Assembly: GCA_965656935.1 (NCBI GenBank)
Contig: CBFHMG010000001.1
Coordinates: forward strand, 415,514 to 479,513
DNA from: M30B80 sp965656935
GTDB lineage: Bacteria > Pseudomonadota > Alphaproteobacteria > Rhodobacterales > Rhodobacteraceae
Reading direction: 5' to 3'
DNA: 64,000 nucleotides
Under the pieces are notes generated by a model. It was not told the origin of the DNA and ran no database searches. It saw nothing but the letters and a program-made list of their open reading frames with translations. Shown here piece by piece: positions 16,647 to 25,571 of the stretch. The position numbers were made by a program, and so were the translations under genes. Position 1 is the first letter of the stretch, and every line of letters starts with the position of its first letter.

Positions 16647-18458
16647 TTATGCGGCCGTCTCACCACTGTTCTCGGCGGTCTCGGTTGGCGTGTCTGCCTT
16701 TGCCTCATCCGATGTCACCACGTCAGTCTGGGCATCATCAGCTTTGACCTCATCGGTTTTAGGCTTGCGAGCACGCGGTGCGCGTTTGCGCTTGGGCTTT
16801 GGTGCGGCTTCTGCCTCGGGTGTCTCAGCGGCCACGGTCTCGGCTTCGGCAGGGGCGTCGTTTGTATCCTGATCTTCCGCGCGCGGGGCATCGCCACGGC
16901 GTTCATCAAAGCTGAGCGCAATGAAGCTTGGCATATGGTCGCCCAAGCCAACCACCCGATTGCCACCACCACCATCGCGGCCACGGCCACCACGTCCGCC
17001 ACGGCGGTTATCGTCACGCTCACGCGGAGCCGCGCGCTGTGGCTGTTCGCCATCGCTTTCGGCTGTTGTGCTACGATCCTGACGGGGCTTGCGGCGCGGG
17101 TCCTGCTTTTGTGCAGGGGCCTCGGCCGCGTCCTGTGGTGCCTCAGTTGCGGGCGCTTCGGCGTCCTTGGCCTCAACCACCTCAGGGGCTGCTGTTTCGT
17201 CTTTGGCGACAGCGTCTTTCCGACCACGACCGCGTCCGCCACGGCTGCGGCCACGGGGTTTGTCATCCGAGCTCTCGGCAGTCGCTTGGCTGGAACGGCC
17301 ACCCTCGGGCGACCAAGGCAGTTCAGCGCGTGGGATCGGGTTGCCGATCAGGCTTTCAATCGCCGCCAAGAGCTTGTCATCGGCAGGAATTTTGATCGTG
17401 ATCGCAGCGCCTTTACGGCCCGCGCGACCTGTGCGGCCAATACGGTGCACGTAATCCTCGGCATGGGAGGGGACGTCATAATTGAACACATGGCTGACGC
17501 TTGGAACATCAAGCCCGCGCGCGGCCACATCGGAGGCCACAAGGAAGCGCAGCTTGCCTTCGCGGAAGCCGTCCAGCGTGCGTGTGCGATGCGCCTGATC
17601 CAGATCACCATGGATTGGTGACGCATCAAGACCGTGCTTTTGCAATGACTTGGCAACGATATCTACATCCACCTTGCGGTTGCAGAAGATAATCGCATTG
17701 GTGCAGGCATCGCCTTCGGCTTCGATGGATTTGCGCAGCATCTCGCGCTTTTCCTTGGCGGTTTGGTCACGGCGCGAGGGCGTGAATTCCAGCAAGGATT
17801 GCGTGATCGTATCCGAGGTTGTGGATTGCCGTGCCACTTCGATCCGTGCGGGGTTCGACAGGAAGGTCGAGGTGATCCGCTCGATCTCGGGTGCCATGGT
17901 GGCCGAGAAGAAGAAGGTCTGGCGGGTAAAGGGGGTCAGGCTGAAGATGCGCTCGATATCGGGGATGAAACCCATATCCAGCATCCGGTCGGCCTCATCC
18001 ACCACCATGATCTGCACGCCCGTGAGCAGCAGTTTACCGCGCTCGAAATGGTCCAGAAGACGGCCAGGTGTGGCGATCAGAACATCGACGCCACGGTCGA
18101 TCAACTGGTCTTGTTCCTTGAAGGAGACACCACCGATCAGCAGCGCTTTGGTCAGTTTGACGTTTTTGGCATAGATGTCGAAATTCTCGGCAACCTGTGC
18201 GGCAAGCTCACGTGTCGGGCAAAGCACAAGGCTGCGCGGCATCCGTGCACGCGCGCGGCCACGGGCCAGAAGGGTGATCATGGGCAGCGTGAAGCTGGCT
18301 GTTTTTCCGGTGCCGGTTTGCGCAATTCCCAATACATCGCGGCCTTCAAGGGCGGGGGGAATTGCACCTTCCTGAATAGGGGTCGGTGTTTCATATCCCG
18401 CTTCCTCAATAGCTTTGAGGACCTTGGGATTAAGGTTGAGTTCAGAAAATTTTGTCAT
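16647..18458 (-). CDS. DEAD-box RNA helicase, RhlE type, with basic RGG-rich tail
   Basis: ATP-dependent RNA unwinding in ribosome assembly or RNA decay. 603 residues from the ATG at 18458, which yields the usual MTKFSELNLNPKVLKAIEEAGY; a longer frame upstream adds a non-family extension. Motifs: AQTGTGKTASF, PTRELAAQ, DEADRMLDMGF, SATMAPEI, and HRIGRTGRAG. After residue about 380 comes a low-complexity tail with RGRSRGGRGRGRK, RRGGRGGRGRDGGGG and PKRKRAPRARKPK, typical of RNA-binding extensions. It converges on rnj; a degradosome link is possible but inferred. Confidence 0.95.
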   Translation of the reverse strand: MTKFSELNLNPKVLKAIEEAGYETPTPIQEGAIPPALEGRDVLGIAQTGTGKTASFTLPMITLLARGRARARMPRSLVLCPTRELAAQVAENFDIYAKNVKLTKALLIGGVSFKEQDQLIDRGVDVLIATPGRLLDHFERGKLLLTGVQIMVVDEADRMLDMGFIPDIERIFSLTPFTRQTFFFSATMAPEIERITSTFLSNPARIEVARQSTTSDTITQSLLEFTPSRRDQTAKEKREMLRKSIEAEGDACTNAIIFCNRKVDVDIVAKSLQKHGLDASPIHGDLDQAHRTRTLDGFREGKLRFLVASDVAARGLDVPSVSHVFNYDVPSHAEDYVHRIGRTGRAGRKGAAITIKIPADDKLLAAIESLIGNPIPRAELPWSPEGGRSSQATAESSDDKPRGRSRGGRGRGRKDAVAKDETAAPEVVEAKDAEAPATEAPQDAAEAPAQKQDPRRKPRQDRSTTAESDGEQPQRAAPRERDDNRRGGRGGRGRDGGGGNRVVGLGDHMPSFIALSFDERRGDAPRAEDQDTNDAPAEAETVAAETPEAEAAPKPKRKRAPRARKPKTDEVKADDAQTDVVTSDEAKADTPTETAENSGETAA

Positions 18459-18653
18459 ATGCGTCCAGTCTGGCCGGAACCTGTTCCGGCTGATGATGAA
18501 TGGAGCGCATAGGCCTCGCGCTCCGCGATGCGTTCGGGCCGGATCGCCCACAACACAAGGCGTGACCTACTGCAACTGGGTGGATAGGTCAAATCTGCAC
18601 CTTAGGAGGCAGAAAAATAAGCTCGATTTGTGGCTTTTTCAGCGCGAAACGCC

Positions 18654-19151
18654 CTAAAGCAGCCCCGCCGCCGAAGCCCGTGCAAGCGCATCGGAGAACA
18701 AGGCTGGTGGGGCCGAGATGGCAAGGGTCACATCTGTTCCGATCACTTCGGCCTGCAGGCCCTGTTGCGCGGCAGCGGTGAACATATCAGCCGACATGAG
18801 GATCGCGCCAAGGCTATGGCCCAAGCAATCGCCCGCGGCCACGCAAAACCGCGTGCGGCGCGGAGAGGGGGCAAAGGGCAATTCGACCCCGTCCATCCAG
18901 ACAGAGGGGCGCGTGATTGGACGCGCCACCCCGTCCCATCTTTGGCCGATCTGAAGAAGATAAACAGGTGAACCACCTTGGGTGATCACCCGCGCCTCGC
19001 CGATCAGAACGCGGTGCCGCCCCGTGGCGATCACGGCTTGGCCCGACCACGCACCCGCGACACCACTGGCCGCGCTACGCGCCACACCTCCTTGCGGCAG
19101 GATCTGACAGGCAGGAAGGCAAAGCAGCAGAATGATCAGCGCGCGGAACAT
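18654..19151 (-). CDS. Putative lipoprotein of unknown function
   Basis: 165 residues. The N-terminus MFRALIILLLCLPAC gives a lipoprotein signal with lipobox LPAC, Cys near residue 15. The mature part has a Trp-containing beta-rich stretch (GAWSGQAVIATGRHRVLIGE) and a pair of cysteines (RFCVAAGDCLGHS) that could be oxidised. No family recognised. It follows the 19187-19786 gene on the same strand after about 35 bases, suggesting a prfC-led operon. Confidence 0.65.
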   Translation of the reverse strand: MFRALIILLLCLPACQILPQGGVARSAASGVAGAWSGQAVIATGRHRVLIGEARVITQGGSPVYLLQIGQRWDGVARPITRPSVWMDGVELPFAPSPRRTRFCVAAGDCLGHSLGAILMSADMFTAAAQQGLQAEVIGTDVTLAISAPPALFSDALARASAAGLL

Positions 19152-19186
19152 AGGGCCGATATGCCCTTTGCATGGTTAAGGCCGCG

Positions 19187-19786
19187 TTAACCTTGGCCTG
19201 CGCTTGGATGCAGCATTAAGGTAAAGCCCGCTTGCAGCACGGCCACCATTGGCAGGGGTGTCAGAACCGTGACCACCCTTTCAGGCAGGCCGCGCGCTGC
19301 GCCGTATCCCGTGGGGCTATAGGGGGTGCAATCGGCCCCTCGAACCAGATGGGGGAGGCCTTCAAGGCTGATGAAACAGCCCTTGGGCAGGGAATTTGCA
19401 TTGGCCCGATGGGTGATTTGAACGCGGTCCCGCCCCACGCGGGATCGATGCAAGCATCGGTCAATCTCGCGATGCAGCGCAGGTCCATAAACCTTTGCCC
19501 AAGCGGATTTGAACGCGGCATAGGCGGCGGGGCGGCAATAGCCGCATGGCCTGTGACCCGCGGCCAGCGCCACGGCTTCGTCCAGAAAGAACAAGGGCGT
19601 CCAGCGCCCTTCGGGTTGTGGGCCCTGATAGCGCCCTTTGGGGTGGTCCAGCGTGCAACTGATCCAATGCGGGTGCTTCCAGCGCGAGGTGCCAAGCTGG
19701 CCGCTCTCGTCAAACCCCAAGACCCCACGATTGCCCGTCAGCATCCCACGCGCCCGATCAGCGATGATCTCGCCCGTTGGCTGCAC
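19187..19786 (-). CDS. Conserved protein with Ada-like Cys motif
   Basis: 199 residues from a GTG codon at 19786; an ATG at 19744 is an alternative start, and neither has a strong ribosome-binding site. Its notable part is FFLDEAVALAAGHRPCGYCRP near residues 67-87. This resembles the second half of the zinc-binding domain of Ada (a phenylalanine-rich strand, then AAGxRPCxxCRP). The first two cysteines of Ada are not present in the usual pattern; ISCTLDH near residue 44 might supply one ligand. No methyltransferase or AraC domain. Function unknown; a nucleic-acid-binding zinc protein is one inference. Confidence 0.6.
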   Translation of the reverse strand: MQPTGEIIADRARGMLTGNRGVLGFDESGQLGTSRWKHPHWISCTLDHPKGRYQGPQPEGRWTPLFFLDEAVALAAGHRPCGYCRPAAYAAFKSAWAKVYGPALHREIDRCLHRSRVGRDRVQITHRANANSLPKGCFISLEGLPHLVRGADCTPYSPTGYGAARGLPERVVTVLTPLPMVAVLQAGFTLMLHPSAGQG

Positions 19787-19809
19787 GCGGTTTTGAAGCG
19801 GGGAAGGCC

Positions 19810-21417
19810 TCAGATCATCAATTCCTTTGTCGCACTGAGTTTGACCTCTGGGTAGTCGCGCTCAACGCGGTCGATATCCCATTGCAGGCGGGTCAGATAA
19901 ACGGGGTCGCCATCATTATCGGTCGCGATATGCTGCTTGTTTGCCGCCGCGAATTCCTCGACCTTGTCTTTGGGGCCATGCACCCACCGCGCCGAGGTGA
20001 ATTGCGAGGCCTCAAACCGCACAGGCAGCCCGTATTCCAGCTCGATCCGGCTGGCCAGAACCTCGAATTGCAGCGCGCCCACGACGCCGACAATAAAGCC
20101 CGAGCCGAATGTGGGCTTGAACACTTTGGCAGCCCCTTCCTCGGCGAATTGCATCAGGGCCTTGTCCAGATGCTTGGCCTTGAGCGGGTCACCCGCACGA
20201 CAGGTTTGCAAAAGTTCAGGCGCGAAGGAGGGGATGCCCGTGAACCGCAGCGCCTCGCCCTCGGTCAGGGCATCGCCGATGCGCAATTGGCCGTGGTTGG
20301 GAATGCCGATGATATCGCCTGCCCATCCTTCCTCGGCCAATTCGCGGTCCGAGGCGAGAAACATCACGGGGTTCGAGATGGCCATCGGTTTTTTCGTTCG
20401 CACATGATTGAGCTTCATGCCGCGCTGGAAATGGCCCGAGACGAGCCGCACGAAGGCCACGCGGTCACGATGTTTAGGGTCCATATTGGCCTGCACCTTG
20501 AACACAAAGCCCGATACCTTGGTCTCCTCAGGGGCCACTTCACGCGGCTCTGCGGGTTGGATTTGCGGCTCGGGGCCATATTCGGCGATGCCGTCCATCA
20601 ATTCCTTCACGCCAAAGGAATTGATCGCGGAGCCGAACCAGATCGGAGTGAGCGAGCCTTGCAAAAAGGCGTCACGATCCAGCGGCGGCAACAATTCACG
20701 CGCCATCTCGATCTCTTCGCGCAGTTTGGCGAGCATCTCGGCGGGGATGTGATCATCAAGACGCGGGTCATCAAGCCCCTCCATCTTGACCGATTCCGCA
20801 ACACGGTTGCGGTCGGCGCGGTCCATCAACTCCAAGCGGTCATGGATAAGGTCGTAGCAGCCCAAGAAGTCGCGCCCGACCCCGATTGGCCAACTGGCAG
20901 GGGTCACGTCGATTGCGAGGTTTTCCTGAATTTCGTCAATGATCTCGAATGTGTCGCGGCTCTCGCGGTCCATCTTGTTACAGAAGGTCAGGATCGGCAG
21001 GTCGCGCATGCGACACACTTCGAACAGCTTTTGGGTCTGGCTTTCGACGCCTTTTGCCCCGTCAATCACCATGATCGCGGCATCCACAGCGGTCAGGGTG
21101 CGGTAGGTATCTTCGGAGAAATCCGAGTGGCCGGGAGTGTCCACAAGATTATAGCGGTAGTGTCCGAACTCAAAGGACATGGCCGAGGCCGAGACCGAGA
21201 TACCACGGTCTTTTTCCATCTGCATGAAGTCCGAGCGCGTGCGCCGTGCTTCACCCTTTGCGCGCACTTGTCCCGCCATCTGAATAGCCCCGCCAAAAAG
21301 CAGGAATTTTTCAGTCAGCGTGGTTTTGCCAGCATCGGGATGCGAGATGATCGCAAAGGTGCGACGACGCGCGATCTCGGGCGGCAGGGCGGGGCGGTTT
21401 GTGGCTGTGTCCAACAT
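19810..21417 (-). CDS. prfC: Peptide chain release factor 3
   Basis: A GTPase that removes RF1/RF2 from the ribosome after termination. 535 residues from the ATG at 21417; the upstream frame extension is non-conserved. G1 is SHPDAGKTTLTEKFLLFGGAI near residue 26, G3 is VDTPGHSDFSEDTYR, and G4 is FCNKMDRESRD. The RF3-specific C-terminal domain follows. It is the probable first gene of a minus-strand unit running into the 19187-19786 gene, 23 bases downstream. Confidence 0.96.
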   Translation of the reverse strand: MLDTATNRPALPPEIARRRTFAIISHPDAGKTTLTEKFLLFGGAIQMAGQVRAKGEARRTRSDFMQMEKDRGISVSASAMSFEFGHYRYNLVDTPGHSDFSEDTYRTLTAVDAAIMVIDGAKGVESQTQKLFEVCRMRDLPILTFCNKMDRESRDTFEIIDEIQENLAIDVTPASWPIGVGRDFLGCYDLIHDRLELMDRADRNRVAESVKMEGLDDPRLDDHIPAEMLAKLREEIEMARELLPPLDRDAFLQGSLTPIWFGSAINSFGVKELMDGIAEYGPEPQIQPAEPREVAPEETKVSGFVFKVQANMDPKHRDRVAFVRLVSGHFQRGMKLNHVRTKKPMAISNPVMFLASDRELAEEGWAGDIIGIPNHGQLRIGDALTEGEALRFTGIPSFAPELLQTCRAGDPLKAKHLDKALMQFAEEGAAKVFKPTFGSGFIVGVVGALQFEVLASRIELEYGLPVRFEASQFTSARWVHGPKDKVEEFAAANKQHIATDNDGDPVYLTRLQWDIDRVERDYPEVKLSATKELMI

Positions 21418-21480
21418 GGCGCGCGGTATAGGCCGCGTTGGGGCATTTTGGAAGAGTGCTTGACGCGCAGCGCGCGGCAC

Positions 21481-22497
21481 TCAGCTCTTTTTGCGCGGTT
21501 TGGATGGGGCGCCTTTACTGGCCCGCGTCAAAGCTTGGGCCATATCATCATCGGGATCGGCCAGATTGGGGATGTCGATTTCGATGGACGCGGCCATGCC
21601 GCTATCTGAACCCACATCACGCAATTCCTCAGGCAAAATCGCGCGGGTCTGGCCCGTCACCATCAGGCTTTCGACGGCCACACCTTCGGCATAGATGATC
21701 TGGTGGCGATCAAAGAGGATATTATAGGTGTCGAAAAACCCGCCCTCTTCTTGCAGCACCGTATCTGCGTTGACCAGATTGCTGGCCTTGATCATCACCT
21801 CGGACCGGCCTGCGCCGATTTCATCGCTGCGTTGCCAGATGAACAGGCGGTGATTGGGCATCAGCACAAGGTCATTGGCCACGCTCATAGTGCCTTGCGT
21901 GATACGGATTGGCGCGAGTGCCCCCATGGCGCGCATGGTTTGATGGCCGACCCATAAAATCGGCTGAACGCCATGATCGCGGGTGAGAACACGGTCGCCT
22001 TCTACCAGCTCCTCAACGAGTTTTTGTGCGCCCGTTGACAGCGTGACATGCGTGCCCGCGATAAAGCTGACACAGGCGATATCGGCAAAGCGTTGCGGGG
22101 CGCTTTCGGTCTCGCTGCTGACCAGCATGTAATCGCGATTGGGCACCATATCGGCCAAGGGCAGGAAGTATCGCGCAGGTCGCGCATCGCCCCAAACCGT
22201 CAGCAAAAGCAGCTCGGCAAGGCTGCCATCGGGTGTCATGACCGTATGGCAGGCATCAATGGTAAGGCTATCGCCCACATATCCGATCTGTGATCCCGTC
22301 GCGATAATCTGATCGGCTTTTGGCCCGTCTCTAAGGGCAAGTTTCAAGGTCGCGGCTTGGCGTGACAGACGGTATTCATCGCCCTGCACGACATCTTTGG
22401 GCAGGCCAATCGGGTCGCCTTCATTAGCACCTGTCGACACACGGAAATCGGAAATCGGGTAAACTAGAAAACTATATTGTGCATCAACGCTTGACAT
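21481..22497 (-). CDS. Hint-domain (hedgehog/intein-like) protein
   Basis: 338 residues. The central region CVSFIAGTHVTL (near residue 147), EELVEGDRVLTRDHGVQPI and LMPNHRLFIW carries the blocks of a Hint self-processing module: a start cysteine, the VEGDRVLTRD turn and an N-H pair. Rhodobacterales often encode such free-standing Hint proteins. The N-terminal 140 residues are of unknown fold. The C-terminus is basic (SKPRKKS). No signal peptide is evident. Whether it self-cleaves is unknown. It is divergent from an SDR gene. Confidence 0.75.
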   Translation of the reverse strand: MSSVDAQYSFLVYPISDFRVSTGANEGDPIGLPKDVVQGDEYRLSRQAATLKLALRDGPKADQIIATGSQIGYVGDSLTIDACHTVMTPDGSLAELLLLTVWGDARPARYFLPLADMVPNRDYMLVSSETESAPQRFADIACVSFIAGTHVTLSTGAQKLVEELVEGDRVLTRDHGVQPILWVGHQTMRAMGALAPIRITQGTMSVANDLVLMPNHRLFIWQRSDEIGAGRSEVMIKASNLVNADTVLQEEGGFFDTYNILFDRHQIIYAEGVAVESLMVTGQTRAILPEELRDVGSDSGMAASIEIDIPNLADPDDDMAQALTRASKGAPSKPRKKS

Positions 22498-22615
22498 AAA
22501 TTACTCCCGTTTATCTTCCGTAGAAACTGGCAAGCTTATGGTCAAGCGCTCTGGCTCAATTAATGGGCGCCTGATAGGGCTTTTCGAAAGATGTGTAGCA
22601 AAGGGAGTGCATGCA

Positions 22616-23395
22616 ATGGATTTGGGTATTTCAGGGAAGCGTGCATTGGTTTGTGCATCCTCCAAAGGATTGGGTTTGGGCTGCGCACAGGCGCTCGCAG
22701 AAGCAGGTGTTGATCTGGTGATGAATGCGCGCGGGGCCGAGGCCTTGGAAGCATCCGCCGAAGATATTCGTGCAAAATACGGGGTGAATGTCACCACCGT
22801 GGCTGCTGATGTCACCTCGGAGGAGGGGCGCGAGGCGGTTCTTGATGCGGCCTCAACTGTCGATATTCTGGTGACCAATGCGGGCGGCCCCCCTCCGGGT
22901 CTGTGGGCCGATTGGACGCGGGATGATTTCATCAAGGCGCTGGACGCAAATATGCTGACCCCGATTGCGCTGATGAAAGCGCTTTTGCCGTCGATGATCG
23001 ACAAGGGCTGGGGCAGGGTTGTGAATATCACCTCGCAATCCGTGAAAGCTCCGATCCCGCAGCTTGGTCTGTCAAACTCGGCGCGGGCTGGCCTGACGGG
23101 CTATGTCGCGGGAACTGCGCGGCAGGTGGCCGAGCATGGGGTGAATATCAACAATATGCTGCCAGGCATTCACGCAACCGACCGCGCTGTGATGCTGGAT
23201 GGCGGTGTTGCCAAGCGCGACGGCATCACCTTGGACGAGGCCCGCGCAGCGCGCGAAGCCTCGATCCCTGTGCGCCGCTATGGCACGGCAGCCGAGTTCG
23301 GCCAGACCTGCGCCTTTTTGTGCTCGCAACATGCAGGTTTCATCATCGGGCAGAATATCTTGCTTGATGGTGGGGCCACCAACGCGACGCTTTAG
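22616..23395 (+). CDS. SDR-family protein with substituted active site
   Basis: A 259-residue Rossmann-fold protein of the short-chain dehydrogenase/reductase family. The start at 22616 begins the fold; upstream residues are not conserved. The nucleotide loop is CASSKGLGLG instead of TGxxxGIG, NAGG is present near residue 86, and the catalytic serine region NITSQSVKAPIPQLGL is intact. At the YxxxK position the sequence reads SNSAR, so Tyr is replaced by Ser and Lys by Arg. The C-terminal FIIGQNILLDGG is standard. It may bind but not reduce substrates in the usual way. Substrate unknown. Confidence 0.85.
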   Translation: MDLGISGKRALVCASSKGLGLGCAQALAEAGVDLVMNARGAEALEASAEDIRAKYGVNVTTVAADVTSEEGREAVLDAASTVDILVTNAGGPPPGLWADWTRDDFIKALDANMLTPIALMKALLPSMIDKGWGRVVNITSQSVKAPIPQLGLSNSARAGLTGYVAGTARQVAEHGVNINNMLPGIHATDRAVMLDGGVAKRDGITLDEARAAREASIPVRRYGTAAEFGQTCAFLCSQHAGFIIGQNILLDGGATNATL

Positions 23396-23450
23396 GTTGA
23401 AACGGGGCGGAGGGGCTGCTACCTGCCTAATCCGATGGAATTGATCAGGT

Positions 23451-24548
23451 ATGTCAGCAATGCCCTCCGCGCCGCGCCTTGAGGTTGAGACGATAACTTG
23501 CTGCTTTGACGGGCGCGAGGTTCTCAACAACGTCTCTCTGCAGGTGGCATCAGGGCAGGTGATGTGCCTGCTCGGGCCGTCTGGCTGCGGCAAATCCACA
23601 ACCTTGCGGGTGATCGCAGGCATTGAACGGCAGGAAAAAGGCGCTGTGCGCGTTGATGGAGACACGGTCTCGGACGCATCTGTGCATCTGCCGCCCGAAG
23701 CACGCTCAGTCGGGTTGATCTTTCAGGATTTCGCGCTGTTTCCGCATCTGAATGTCGAACAGAATATCGCCTTTGGCCTCAAAGGCACAAAACCCGAGAA
23801 AGCCGCGCGGGTGGCGGAATTGCTCGAACGGGTTGATCTGCAGGGCTATGCCAAGAAATCGCCCCATATGCTTTCAGGCGGTGAACAGCAGCGCGTGGCC
23901 TTGGCCCGTGCGATTGCCCCACGTCCGCGCGTTATGTTGATGGATGAGCCCTTCTCGGGGCTGGATAACCGTCTGCGCGATGGCATCCGCGACGAAACGC
24001 TCGACCTGCTTCGCGAGGAAGGCACAGCGGTGGTTCTTGTGACGCATGAGCCCGAAGAGGCGATGCGCATGGCCGACCAGATCGCCTTGATGCGGGATGG
24101 CAAGATCGTGCAGCAGGGCGCGCCCTATAACGTCTACAATACCCCCTGTGACAAAGCGGCGGCGGCCTTTTTCTCGGATGTGAATGTGATCCGCGGGCGG
24201 GTAAACGGCGCTTTGACCGATACTGCCTTTGGCCAGTTTCTGGCGCCAGGTGTGGCTGATGGCACGGAGGTCGAGATTATTTTCCGCCCCCAGCATGTCA
24301 AAATCGATTTTGACCGCAACGGGCGCGGCCCCAACCCGACCCCGCGCGATGGTGTTCCGGCGCGCGGCGTGGTGGAGCGCGCCCGCTTTATGGGCCATGA
24401 AAGCCTTGTGGAGTTCCGCATGGATTTCAACAATCAACTCCTCAAGGCCACGGTGCCTGCCGTTTTCCTTCCCAAGATTGGCACAGCCCTCTGGCTGACG
24501 GTGCGGCGGGATCGGTGTTTTGTATTCCCGAAGAAAATCGACGCTTAA
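23451..24548 (+). CDS. ABC transporter ATP-binding protein, FbpC/PotA-like
   Basis: 365 residues. Walker A GPSGCGKSTTLR near residue 42, Q-loop in LIFQDFALFPHL, signature LSGGEQQRVALARAIAPRP near 138, Walker B VMLMDEPFSGLDNRLR and H-loop VLVTHEPEEAM. A C-terminal TOBE-like region of about 120 residues follows, so it matches importers of iron, spermidine or similar solutes. No permease or binding-protein gene is adjacent, so the partner must be elsewhere. The SDR gene ends 55 bases upstream. Substrate not determinable here. Confidence 0.88.
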   Translation: MSAMPSAPRLEVETITCCFDGREVLNNVSLQVASGQVMCLLGPSGCGKSTTLRVIAGIERQEKGAVRVDGDTVSDASVHLPPEARSVGLIFQDFALFPHLNVEQNIAFGLKGTKPEKAARVAELLERVDLQGYAKKSPHMLSGGEQQRVALARAIAPRPRVMLMDEPFSGLDNRLRDGIRDETLDLLREEGTAVVLVTHEPEEAMRMADQIALMRDGKIVQQGAPYNVYNTPCDKAAAAFFSDVNVIRGRVNGALTDTAFGQFLAPGVADGTEVEIIFRPQHVKIDFDRNGRGPNPTPRDGVPARGVVERARFMGHESLVEFRMDFNNQLLKATVPAVFLPKIGTALWLTVRRDRCFVFPKKIDA

Positions 24549-24626
24549 GGCCGAAAACCTGCGCCAATCTGCTTGCGGTATCTGGGGATTTCACCCAAAA
24601 ATGTCGCAAGTTTGAATATGAGGGCT

Positions 24627-24654
24627 TTGATCCGGCGATCAGAGACCATAGGTA
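24627..24654 (+). promoter_or_regulatory. Candidate promoter of the tat operon
   Basis: TTGATC at 24627-24632 and TAGGTA at 24649-24654, spaced by 16 bases, about 60 bases before the tatA start, in the 167-base spacer after the ABC gene. Plausible housekeeping promoter; not tested. Confidence 0.35.
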
Positions 24655-24715
24655 AAGACCAATGACATCGGTTTCGGACGCGGGTCTGCGCCTCCGACAC
24701 CAAAGGGAGAATATC

Positions 24716-24937
24716 ATGTTGAACAATATCGGTCCTGTGGGCCTCGTGCTGATCGCGATTGTTGTGCTGGTTCTTTTTGGACGTGGCAAAATCGCAAATT
24801 TGATGGGTGAAGTCGGCAAAGGCATCACAGCCTTCAAGCGTGGCGTCAAAGATAGCACTGACGAAATCGAGAACGCTTCGAACACCGTCGAAGAGGCGCG
24901 TGACGTCACCCCTGAGCGTGAACGCGATAACGCCTAA
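24716..24937 (+). CDS. tatA: Twin-arginine translocase subunit TatA
   Basis: Forms the size-variable channel element for export of folded proteins. 73 residues: one short N-terminal membrane helix (about residues 3-19), the FGRGKIANLMGEVGKGI hinge and amphipathic helix, and an acidic tail. The start at 24716 follows AAAGGGAGAATATC; an upstream ATG would add a hydrophilic leader before the membrane helix. First gene of tatABC. Confidence 0.95.
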   Translation: MLNNIGPVGLVLIAIVVLVLFGRGKIANLMGEVGKGITAFKRGVKDSTDEIENASNTVEEARDVTPERERDNA

Positions 24938-24974
24938 TTTGCGCGCTTTGCGCAGCTACGCTTAAGGAACGCCC

Positions 24975-25571
24975 ATGCCTGATATCGGCTGGATGGAATT
25001 GCTTGTGATCGGCATTGTGGCGCTCATCGTGGTGGGCCCCAAAGACCTGCCTGTGATGTTTCGCAAGGCGGGGCAGTTCACGGGGCGGATTCGTGGCATG
25101 GCCAAGGAATTCAGCAATGCGATGAATGACGCGGCCGATCAAAGCGGAATGAAAGATCTCAACCGTGATCTGCGCGCGATGACCAACCCCAAGAAATTCG
25201 GGATGGATAAGCTGAAGGACTCGGTGAATGAGGCCTTCGAAGATATTGATCCGACGAAATTCCCCGAAGGCTCTGAGGAGCGCAAATCGGCAGACGAATA
25301 TGCCGCCAAGGCCAAGGCCGCTGCCAAGAAGCGTGCCGCTGAGGATGAAAAGATCCGCTCGGCTAAGCTGGCAGCAGCCAAGCAAGCCGATGAAGATCTG
25401 ATGGCGCCCGAGCCCGATATCGCGCCGAAGGCCACGCCGAAAGCCGCCGCAAAGGCAGCACCTAAGGCCGCGGCAAAGGCGAAACCTGCCAAAGCCAAAA
25501 CGACCAAGGCGAAAGCCGCTAAAACCAAAGCGCCCGTGGCCGATGCCGCCTCGGACACGGAGAAGACATGA
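24975..25571 (+). CDS. tatB: Twin-arginine translocase subunit TatB
   Basis: Receives twin-arginine signal peptides together with TatC. 198 residues with the N-terminal helix MELLVIGIVALIVVGPKDLP containing the conserved GPKDLP turn, then a long amphipathic region. The last 100 residues are dominated by Ala, Lys and Pro (repeats such as KAAAKAAPKAAAKAKP), a common but poorly conserved extension in alphaproteobacteria. AAGGAAC precedes the ATG. Its stop overlaps the tatC start by 4 bases. Confidence 0.94.
   Translation: MPDIGWMELLVIGIVALIVVGPKDLPVMFRKAGQFTGRIRGMAKEFSNAMNDAADQSGMKDLNRDLRAMTNPKKFGMDKLKDSVNEAFEDIDPTKFPEGSEERKSADEYAAKAKAAAKKRAAEDEKIRSAKLAAAKQADEDLMAPEPDIAPKATPKAAAKAAPKAAAKAKPAKAKTTKAKAAKTKAPVADAASDTEKT

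Noticed and set aside
19777..21609. 610-codon open frame on the plus strand
   Set aside because: It is antisense to prfC, whose GTPase motifs are intact on the minus strand. The long frame is a product of high GC and third-position bias.
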